Under the pieces are notes generated by a model. That model saw only the letters and a program-made list of their open reading frames with translations, did no database searches and was not told where the DNA came from. A stretch of 64,000 nucleotides of DNA from DASPKX01 sp035627835 (lineage in GTDB: Bacteria > Verrucomicrobiota > Verrucomicrobiia > Limisphaerales > SXQI01): the NCBI GenBank assembly GCA_035627835.1, contig DASPKX010000079.1:32736-96735 (forward strand), in the 5' to 3' direction. This document shows, in pieces, positions 34,322 through 40,934 of this stretch; within the stretch, counting starts at the first letter, position 1, and every line of letters begins with the position of its first letter. The position numbers and the translations under genes are program-made.

Positions 34322-34403
34322 ACGGGAGCGCTGACTCCCCAACTTGCTGCGGCCCGGACGCTGTTGGTGGGGCCGGTCACCGACCAGGCGTCCTGCTCGC
34401 ACC

Positions 34404-35183
34404 CTAGCTGCGGCCCATTTCACTGAGCAGCGACTTCGCGCGGCGCACCCATTGCTTCTCCAACTTCTGTTGGAACGCGGAGCCGTGATGCGCATCGGCA
34501 ATCACTTCTTTCAAATGCTGAGCAGCTTCGTCATTCCGCCCCTTCTGCCGGAGCAATTCCGCTAGCTGCACGCGAGCGCGCGCGTATGAATTGTGCTCGA
34601 GCACTTTCGCCCAGCTCGCGATTGCGGCATCGGTTTCGCCCAGCTTCATCTGGGTGTCCGCAAGGTCCATCATCGTTTCGCCGTAACCGTGCTTGGGATT
34701 CACAGCGCAAACATGGGCGAGCAATTGGCGAGCCTCTGGAAAACGCGCTTGTTGCAGGAAGCAACGACCAAGGCTCGCTTGAGTGTCGATGTCCTCGGGA
34801 TCTCGCTCAAGAGCAGCCCGAAAGCGTTGTTCCGCCTCCTTGTGCTTGCCGTCTTCCAATAAGAGCCGACCCAGCTCCGCGTGATGGTGAGCTTTGTCGA
34901 GGTGATGAATTTGGGCCTCAAGTTCCTTGATGCGCGCCCGCTTGGCCGAGCCGGGAATCTCAAGGCGCGGCCCCGCGCTAACGGACCGCGCGGGCCAGTA
35001 AACCAGAATGAAATAAAGGACCGCGTTAAGGAATGGGAAGATAATCAGGAAAATGACCCAGAGCCATTCCTGCCGCCGTATGGCATCCACCAGCATCCAA
35101 ATCTGAAACGCAAGCAGGAGCAGGCCAAAAGGGTTGGCCAGGATTTCCCGCGCGTTGGGCAGATCAAAGAATAACCCGAACAT
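34404..35183 (-). CDS. Membrane-anchored TPR protein
   Basis: 259 residues. Two hydrophobic segments (ANPFGLLLLAFQIWMLVDAI and EWLWVIFLIIFPFLNAVLYFILVYWPA, within 15-65) resemble a PLDc_N-like membrane hairpin. They are followed by a short coiled coil and three or four tetratricopeptide repeats (HAELGRLLLEDGKHKEAEQRFRAAL, ASLGRCFLQQARFPEARQLL, MMDLADTQMKLGETDAAIASW, RVQLAELLRQKGRNDEAAQHL). TPRs mediate protein contacts; no catalytic motif is seen. It stands alone on the minus strand. Likely an inner-membrane adaptor; partner unknown. Confidence 0.82.
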   Translation of the reverse strand: MFGLFFDLPNAREILANPFGLLLLAFQIWMLVDAIRRQEWLWVIFLIIFPFLNAVLYFILVYWPARSVSAGPRLEIPGSAKRARIKELEAQIHHLDKAHHHAELGRLLLEDGKHKEAEQRFRAALERDPEDIDTQASLGRCFLQQARFPEARQLLAHVCAVNPKHGYGETMMDLADTQMKLGETDAAIASWAKVLEHNSYARARVQLAELLRQKGRNDEAAQHLKEVIADAHHGSAFQQKLEKQWVRRAKSLLSEMGRS

Positions 35184-35238
35184 CCGTGGCGCTCTTATAA
35201 GCTTTCGGATGCCGGGTTAGCAACAAAGCAGAACGAGG

Positions 35239-35793
35239 TCAGGGCGCGGCGGCGATCATGCCGCTCTTGCGCGCGTAGTTGAACAACCCGCCCGCATCCA
35301 CCACGGGGCGCACGTCACCGAGCGGCTTGAACTTAAACACCTGGCCGGTCTTCTGGACAGTTACTGTGGCGGCGTCCAAATCAACCGTCACGACGTCACC
35401 GGTGTGCAAAACTTCACAGAGACGATCCAATGTTTCGCAGGGGTAGAGTTCCCCCGTGGAAACACAGTTACGGAAGAAAATGCGCGCGAAGCTTTCCGCG
35501 AGGATGATGCGGGCTTTGGCTGAGCCGAGGGCAATCGGGGCATGCTCGCGGGAGCTGCCGCAGCCGAAGTTTCGGCCTGCGACCACAATCGGGTATTCGG
35601 TGTCGAGTTCACCTTCGCGGACGAACCGGATCGGGTAGAGCGAATCCGGGAGACCAATCAAAGCATAGCTTCCAAGCTTCTCGTACTCCTCGGCAATGGT
35701 CGGCACGAGGTTGAGATATTGAGCTGGAATGATTTGGTCAGTGTCGATGTTGTCGCGAACAACGTAAACCGGACCGGTAAAAACCGATTGCAT
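35239..35793 (-). CDS. leuD: 3-isopropylmalate dehydratase small subunit (LeuD-like)
   Basis: 184 residues from ATG 35793 (MQSVFTGPVYVVRDNIDTDQIIPAQYL). The swivel-domain signatures are clear: DNIDTDQIIP, GRNFGCGSSREHAPIALG, ESFARIFFRN and the family C-terminal end LFNYARKSGMI. With the LeuC partner it isomerises 2- and 3-isopropylmalate through an aconitase-type Fe-S site. The shortness and the DTDQI motif favour the archaeal-type/short LeuD group; a related homoaconitase-like role cannot be excluded. No leuC is in the window. The gene follows the antitoxin by 31 bases in the same direction, which is unusual. The open frame upstream overlaps the antitoxin and is not considered coding. Confidence 0.9.
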   Translation of the reverse strand: MQSVFTGPVYVVRDNIDTDQIIPAQYLNLVPTIAEEYEKLGSYALIGLPDSLYPIRFVREGELDTEYPIVVAGRNFGCGSSREHAPIALGSAKARIILAESFARIFFRNCVSTGELYPCETLDRLCEVLHTGDVVTVDLDAATVTVQKTGQVFKFKPLGDVRPVVDAGGLFNYARKSGMIAAAP

Positions 35794-35824
35794 ACGCTGA
35801 ATGTGTTCAGCAGACCGCCCCTTT

Positions 35825-36166
35825 TCAACTGTTTTGTGCAACCCGTAAGCGACCGGCCTTGGACAGAGGAACAAAACGAATCTCAACTCGCTGCTGGAGG
35901 GCTGCGGCAATCTTGCGCAACATCGAAAGCGAGTGGCCTTGATAGTCTGCGCTCTCTAATCTCGAAATAACGGAGGGCGTGGTTCCGACGAGCGTTGCAA
36001 GCTCTCGTTGTGTCATCCCGGCGTTTTCTCGGAGCGTAAAAATCTGGCGCGCAACTTCGTCCTCCTGCCGAGCTGCCTCAAGCGCAGCCAATCGCTTCGG
36101 CCGACCCGCGTAGTAGCGCGCATGCAAATAGCTCAAGCCGTCCTGCTCCATATCACGTGTTTTCAT
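35825..36166 (-). CDS. XRE-family antitoxin (HigA-like) of a type II toxin-antitoxin pair
   Basis: 113 residues. The central helix-turn-helix is clear: LRENAGMTQRELATLVGTTPSVISRLES, followed by LSMLRKIAAALQQRVEIRFVP, as in XRE/Cro-type antitoxins whose gene follows the toxin gene. It binds and neutralises the RelE/HigB-type toxin and represses the pair by family knowledge. The upstream toxin gene is frameshifted; if its frame is restored, the toxin stop overlaps this ATG by ATGA. The N-terminal 40 residues (Arg/Ala/Glu-rich) probably hold the toxin-binding part. Confidence 0.88.
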   Translation of the reverse strand: MKTRDMEQDGLSYLHARYYAGRPKRLAALEAARQEDEVARQIFTLRENAGMTQRELATLVGTTPSVISRLESADYQGHSLSMLRKIAAALQQRVEIRFVPLSKAGRLRVAQNS

Positions 36167-36530
36167 GGGGGTGTAAAAGTGTGTTTAGCGGGGTTTGCTT
36201 CAAATTTACGTTTATGCCGCAAGGCTTTCTCGATCTCCTGTGTGGGAACGACTCGCTCTTTCACCAACCCGTGGAGACAACCACAGCAGCACGGCCATGA
36301 ATAAAATATAGAATGCGATAATTCACACCTTGAAAGCCGATGCGCAGCTCATGTATTCCCTCGCGCAACAGATCTGCTTCCGGGCGACGCAGTTCGTGGC
36401 CCAAAAGCCGCAGGCGCTCCAATCGCACAATACATTTGTCCTTAACTTTTGCATGCAGTTCCTCGAACCATTCCAAAAAGGGAACCTGCCCGCCATCGTC
36501 AGTGTAAAATAGGAGCTGTGTCGGAGGCAT
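36163..36530 (-). pseudogene. RelE/HigB-type toxin with a single-base frameshift
   Basis: From ATG 36530 the frame reads MPPTQLLFYTDDGGQVPFLEW, then KCIVRLERLRLLGHELRRPE, LREGIHELRIGFQGVNYRIL, YFIHGRAAVVVS and ends TGW-stop at 36261. This is the Gp49/HigB-like RelE fold, but it stops before the last helix. Insertion of one C at about 36273 restores HGLVKERVVPTQEIEKALRH and a tail FEANPAKHTFTPP, ending in a TGA that overlaps the antitoxin ATG. The restored length (122 residues) is normal for the family. The current frame gives an 89-residue toxin lacking its C-terminal region. Either a real inactivating deletion or a miscalled C/G run. Confidence 0.8.
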
Positions 36531-36632
36531 CCTCCCTGACAAGTTCGCATATTTGCGAACATGCGCAAGGCCAACCGTCGCCCCCAACGGAAATCGCTTC
36601 TCAAATGGCGCTGGGCTGCACAAGCTTTGCGG

Positions 36633-38234
36633 GTGAGCCAGTTGCGACGTCATTATGACTACATTGTCCTCGGGAGCGGGATCGCGGGGCTGACCTTCGC
36701 CTTGCGTGTCGCGGCCAAAGGAAGCGTCGCGATCATCACAAAGAAAGACCGCGCGGAATCGAACACGAACTATGCGCAAGGCGGAATTGCGGCGGTCACA
36801 TCTAAGGAGGATTCGTTCGAACTTCACGTGCAGGACACGCTCATCGCGGGAGGAGGGCTATGCCATGAAGACGTGGTTCGCACAGTTGTTGAGGAAGGAC
36901 CAGCCAGGGTGGCAGAACTCATCGCCCTTGGGATGCGGTTCACCGAGCGGGATAATGGCTACGGGCCGGAGTTGGACTTAACCCGCGAAGGCGGGCATTC
37001 AAAACGGCGCGTTCTGCATGCAAAGGATGTCACCGGGCGAGAAATCGAGCGAGCCTTGCTCAACGCGATTGCAGCCAACCCGCAGGTTCAAATCCTCGAA
37101 AACCACTTCGCCATTGACCTGATCACCACGCACAAGCTGGGCCTAGACGGGGAGAATCGCTGCCTGGGCGTTTACGTGCTGGAGAAGGCAACTGGGGAAG
37201 TCTTAACGATTTCGGCCTCGGTGGTTTTGGTGGCCACGGGTGGGTGTGGGAAGGTTTATCTCTACACCACGAACCCAGACATCGCGACCGGCGATGGGGT
37301 GGCGATGTGTTATCGCGCGGGGGCTGCGGTTGCGAACATGGAGTTTATCCAATTTCATCCCACCTGCTTATATCACCCCAAAGCGAAATCGTTCCTGGTA
37401 AGTGAAGCCGTGCGTGGCGAAGGGGGTGTGCTCAAGACCATCGAAGGCGTCGAGTTCATGGATAAGTATCATCCCATGAAATCACTGGCGCCTCGCGATG
37501 TTGTCGCTCGCGCAATCGACAACGAGATGAAGAAGAGTGGCGCCGCCCATGTGCTGCTGGACATCACGCATCGCCCGGCCCCATTTATCATCGATCATTT
37601 CCCGAATATTTATCAGACGTGCCTCCGCTACGGAATTGATATTACAAAGGAAGCCATTCCTGTGGTGCCTGCGGCCCATTACCAATGTGGCGGGGTGGTG
37701 ACCGATATCAACGGTCGAACGGAGATTGCGGGGCTGTACGCGGTTGGGGAAGTGGCCTGCACTGGGTTGCACGGAGCGAATCGCCTGGCCAGCAACTCAC
37801 TCCTTGAAGCGCTGGTCATAGCGCACAGAGCCGCTGAAGAGGTGACCAGCGAAGCATTGCGTCCGCCCGCGTCCACCGTTCCGTTGTGGCAAGCTGGTAA
37901 CGCGCATAACGCCGATGAACTTGTGGTCGTGTCGCACAATTGGGATGAGATTCGCCGGTTAATGTGGGATTACGTCGGCATCGTCCGCACGACGAAACGG
38001 CTGCGGCGCGCCAAGGCTCGCCTGGAGCTGCTTCAGGGGGAGATTCAGGAGTATTACTGGGATTTTACGGTCACGAGCGATCTGCTGGAGCTGCGAAATC
38101 TGGCGACGGTGGCGCAACTCATCGTGGAGTGCGCCCTGCAGCGCCCGGAGAGCCGCGGTCTCCATTACAACCTCGATTTCCCTGAGGCGAACGTGGAATG
38201 GGGCCAGCGAGACACTCTGGTTCGCAAAGCATAG
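36633..38234 (+). CDS. nadB: L-aspartate oxidase
   Basis: FAD-dependent first enzyme of NAD synthesis, oxidising L-aspartate to iminoaspartate. From GTG 36633 the protein (533 residues) starts VSQLRRHYDYIVLGSGIAGL, the FAD-binding Rossmann motif. It continues with NYAQGGIAAV, the catalytic region RVLHAKDVTGREIERALL, MEFIQFHPTCLYHP, AAHYQCGGVVTDINGRTEIAGLYA and GANRLASNSLLEALV, all specific to NadB rather than fumarate reductase or SdhA. The open frame begins at ATG 36561, but those 24 residues are Arg/Lys-rich and unlike the family. NadA and NadC are not in the window. Divergent from the toxin gene. Confidence 0.94.
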   Translation: MSQLRRHYDYIVLGSGIAGLTFALRVAAKGSVAIITKKDRAESNTNYAQGGIAAVTSKEDSFELHVQDTLIAGGGLCHEDVVRTVVEEGPARVAELIALGMRFTERDNGYGPELDLTREGGHSKRRVLHAKDVTGREIERALLNAIAANPQVQILENHFAIDLITTHKLGLDGENRCLGVYVLEKATGEVLTISASVVLVATGGCGKVYLYTTNPDIATGDGVAMCYRAGAAVANMEFIQFHPTCLYHPKAKSFLVSEAVRGEGGVLKTIEGVEFMDKYHPMKSLAPRDVVARAIDNEMKKSGAAHVLLDITHRPAPFIIDHFPNIYQTCLRYGIDITKEAIPVVPAAHYQCGGVVTDINGRTEIAGLYAVGEVACTGLHGANRLASNSLLEALVIAHRAAEEVTSEALRPPASTVPLWQAGNAHNADELVVVSHNWDEIRRLMWDYVGIVRTTKRLRRAKARLELLQGEIQEYYWDFTVTSDLLELRNLATVAQLIVECALQRPESRGLHYNLDFPEANVEWGQRDTLVRKA

Positions 38235-38314
38235 TCGAATATCCGGGTTGCCCGTCCGTCGAATCCCGAACTCAGCAGGTGAAATCCACTTCAAAATCGA
38301 GTACGCTGCCCAGG

Positions 38315-39520
38315 ATGGGAGTTTCGGCGCGAAATGCGGTGTCCTGGTGCGGCCTTGCCGTTGTGTGCGCGGTTGCGTTCAACGCAGCAGCTTACAATTC
38401 ACTTGCCAGCGCGCCACCCACAAACGCCCTCGAGAATGCCACCAGGCCCGCCGAAACGAGCCCTACCGTGACGCTCGCACCGAAGGATGTTCCGCGGGGT
38501 GTTATGGTTTTGGGAACACTGCTCGCCCAGGATGAAGCCGCGTTGAGCGTCAAGGTTGAAGGGCGCCTGGAAGCGATTCACGTGGATCTGGGCACCTCCG
38601 TGGCCAAAGGCGCGCCCGTGGCGCAGGTCGAGAGGCGCGATTATGAGCTGAAGGTTAAGCAGGCGGAGGCCGCGTTGGCTCAGGCGCGCGCGCGCGTTGG
38701 GCTTCCCGTCAACGGCAACGAAACATCATTGGACCCCGAGGATTCAACACTCGTGCGTGAAGCCCGCGCAGTTCGTGACGAAGCGAAGCGGAGTCGTGAT
38801 CGTGTGGCGGCGCTCGTTAAAAGCGGGGTTGTGCCCCCGGCCGAAGGTGAAAGCACAGAGTCCGCTTTCCTCGTCGCGCAAAGCAAATATGACGCGGCCC
38901 TGCAGGAGGTGAACAATCGTCTTGCCTTGCTGCGCGAAGCGGCGGTCGGTGTCGAGATCGCGAAGCAACAGTTGGCCGACACGACTGTTCTGGCTCCATT
39001 CGATGGGGTAATCCGTGAACGGCGCGCCAGCCCTGGCGAATACCTCCAGATCGGCGAGCAGGTTGCAACACTTGTGCGGGTGAATCCACTCCGCTTGCGC
39101 GTGGAGATTCCCGAGCGGCAGGCCTGGAAAATCCGTGTCGGGCAACCCGTCACCGTCACCGTCGAAGGCGCAGAGAGTCCTTACACAGGATCACTCACTC
39201 GGGTGAGCCCAACGATTTCAGAAACGAACCGGATGCTCGTGGCGGAGGCTGAACTGGCCAATGATGGCCGGCTGCGGCCTGGCTCCTTTGTGCGCGCAGA
39301 AATCGTGGTGGAGAGAACGAAAGCGCTGCTCGTTCCCCGCACGGCAGTGCATGTTTTCGCCGGCGTCGAAAAGGCCTACGTCATCGAGAACGGCAAGAAC
39401 GTGGAGAAAACCGTGCGCACCGGCCAACGTTTTGGCGAGCAGGTGGAGATATTGTCCGGCTTAAAATCAGGCGATGTCGTCGTGCGAAACGCCACCGGAC
39501 TCGGCGTTTCAGCACAGTAG
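38315..39520 (+). CDS. RND-type periplasmic adaptor (membrane fusion protein)
   Basis: 401 residues from ATG 38315, following a signal-like segment (WCGLAVVCAVAFNAAAYN). HlyD/AcrA family architecture: lipoyl half-motif ALSVKVEGRLEAIHVDLGTSVAKGAPVAQVE, coiled-coil hairpin (KQAEAALAQARARVG ... NRLALLREAAVGVEIAKQQL), second lipoyl half TVLAPFDGVIRERRASPGEYLQIGE, and a beta-barrel (VNPLRLRVEIPERQAWKIRVGQPVTV). Such proteins link inner-membrane RND or ABC exporters to an outer-membrane channel. Neither partner is adjacent: nadB lies 80 bases upstream and the next gene is convergent, so this is an orphan adaptor. Confidence 0.9.
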   Translation: MGVSARNAVSWCGLAVVCAVAFNAAAYNSLASAPPTNALENATRPAETSPTVTLAPKDVPRGVMVLGTLLAQDEAALSVKVEGRLEAIHVDLGTSVAKGAPVAQVERRDYELKVKQAEAALAQARARVGLPVNGNETSLDPEDSTLVREARAVRDEAKRSRDRVAALVKSGVVPPAEGESTESAFLVAQSKYDAALQEVNNRLALLREAAVGVEIAKQQLADTTVLAPFDGVIRERRASPGEYLQIGEQVATLVRVNPLRLRVEIPERQAWKIRVGQPVTVTVEGAESPYTGSLTRVSPTISETNRMLVAEAELANDGRLRPGSFVRAEIVVERTKALLVPRTAVHVFAGVEKAYVIENGKNVEKTVRTGQRFGEQVEILSGLKSGDVVVRNATGLGVSAQ

Positions 39521-39524
39521 GCGC

Positions 39525-40931
39525 CTAACCCACGATAGGTTTCACCACGTTCCCGTGCACATCTGTGAGGCGATAGTCTCGTCCCCCATGGCGGAACGTC
39601 AGGCTTTGGTGATCAAGCCCCAGCAAGTGCAAAAGCGTGGCGTGCAGGTCGTGCATGTGCACTTTGTCCACCACCGCCGCGTTGCCGTAATCATCCGTTG
39701 AGCCATAGGTGAAGCCGGGCTTCACGCCGCCGCCCGCCATCCAAATCGAGAAGGCATGTGGATTATGATCACGACCGTCATTCCCCTGCCCTGTCGGTGT
39801 GCGCCCGAACTCACCGCCCCAAAGCACCAGGGTGTCCTTCAACAAGCCGCGCGCCTTGAGATCTTTCAGCAATCCCGCAATGGGCTTGTCGACTTCACGG
39901 GCATTGCGGCGGTGATCGCGCGTAAGCTCCTGGTGCTGATCCCATTTGAATGCGTGGCTCACCTGGATGAATCGCACGCCTCGTTCCGCGAAACGGCGCG
40001 CCAGCAGGCATTGGCGGCCGAAGGTGTCGGTCGGCGTCTCGTCGATGCCATAGAGCTTTCGGGTCGCTTCCGTTTCTTCGGAGAAGTCGGTGATCCCGGG
40101 CGCCTCCGCCTGCATGCGGAAGGCCAGTTCGTATGATTCTATGATCCCTTCGATCTGCAAGTCCGCGTTAGCCTGTTTCAGATGATCACGGTTCAACTGT
40201 TGCAGAAAGTCGATTTGCTGCCGCTGAGCGTCCGGTTTGAATTCAAGGTTCTTGATGTGGCGAATTTGCGCGTCCGTGAGACGGCCCTCGGCGCGGCCAA
40301 TGGGCGTGCCTTGGTAAACGGCCGGGAGAAAAGCAGACCCATAATTCTGCACTCCACCATTGAATTGCGGAGGAGAAATAGTGATGAATCCGGGAAGGTT
40401 CTGGTTCTCAGTGCCGAGCCCGTAAATCACCCACGCGCCCATGCTCGGACGGAGTTGAGTTTCCGCGCCAGTGTGCAGTTTGAGCACCGCCTGGCCGTGG
40501 TCCTGGCCGTTGGTGTGCATGCTCCGGACGACGCAAAGGTCATCAGCGCACGTGGCGAGTTCCGGCCAAATCTCAGAAATTTCAACACCGCCCTGCCCAT
40601 GCTTTTTGAACTCGAATGGTGACGGCATCAGCTTCCCGTTTGGATCGCTGCTGCCAACAACCAGAGACTTCGGGAGCGGCTTGCCGGCGTCGCGCGCGAG
40701 GAGAGGACGGTGATCAAATGTGTCCACATGCGACGGCCCGCCGTGCATGAACAGGAATATGATTCGTTTGGCTTTAGCCGCGAGCGGGGGGGTCTTGGCG
40801 GCAAGGGGTGATTGCGCTGCAACCACGTTGCCCAGATTCGATAGCAACGAGCTGAGCGCAAGATAACCAAAGCCGCACCCGGCCATCTTCAACATGCGCC
40901 TGCGGCTCGTCGTGTAGTTAAAAGTGTTCAT
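39525..40931 (-). CDS. DUF1501 protein (sulfatase-like, Tat-exported)
   Basis: 468 residues. The N-terminus has a twin-arginine signal (TTSRRRMLKMAGCGFGYLAL). The DUF1501 core follows: RIIFLFMHGGPSHVDTFDHRP, PFEFKKHGQGGVEISEIWPELA, VRSMHTNGQDHGQAVLKLHTG, SMGAWVIYGLG, and near the end LVLWGGEFGRTPTGQG, GRDHNPHAFSIWMAGGGVKPG. The fold is alkaline-phosphatase/sulfatase-like with metal-binding Asp/His residues, but no sulfatase Cys/Ser motif is present, and the substrate is unknown. In planctomycetes and Verrucomicrobia it is nearly always found beside a DUF1549/DUF1553 gene, here three bases upstream. Confidence 0.9.
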   Translation of the reverse strand: MNTFNYTTSRRRMLKMAGCGFGYLALSSLLSNLGNVVAAQSPLAAKTPPLAAKAKRIIFLFMHGGPSHVDTFDHRPLLARDAGKPLPKSLVVGSSDPNGKLMPSPFEFKKHGQGGVEISEIWPELATCADDLCVVRSMHTNGQDHGQAVLKLHTGAETQLRPSMGAWVIYGLGTENQNLPGFITISPPQFNGGVQNYGSAFLPAVYQGTPIGRAEGRLTDAQIRHIKNLEFKPDAQRQQIDFLQQLNRDHLKQANADLQIEGIIESYELAFRMQAEAPGITDFSEETEATRKLYGIDETPTDTFGRQCLLARRFAERGVRFIQVSHAFKWDQHQELTRDHRRNAREVDKPIAGLLKDLKARGLLKDTLVLWGGEFGRTPTGQGNDGRDHNPHAFSIWMAGGGVKPGFTYGSTDDYGNAAVVDKVHMHDLHATLLHLLGLDHQSLTFRHGGRDYRLTDVHGNVVKPIVG

Positions 40932-40934
40932 ACG

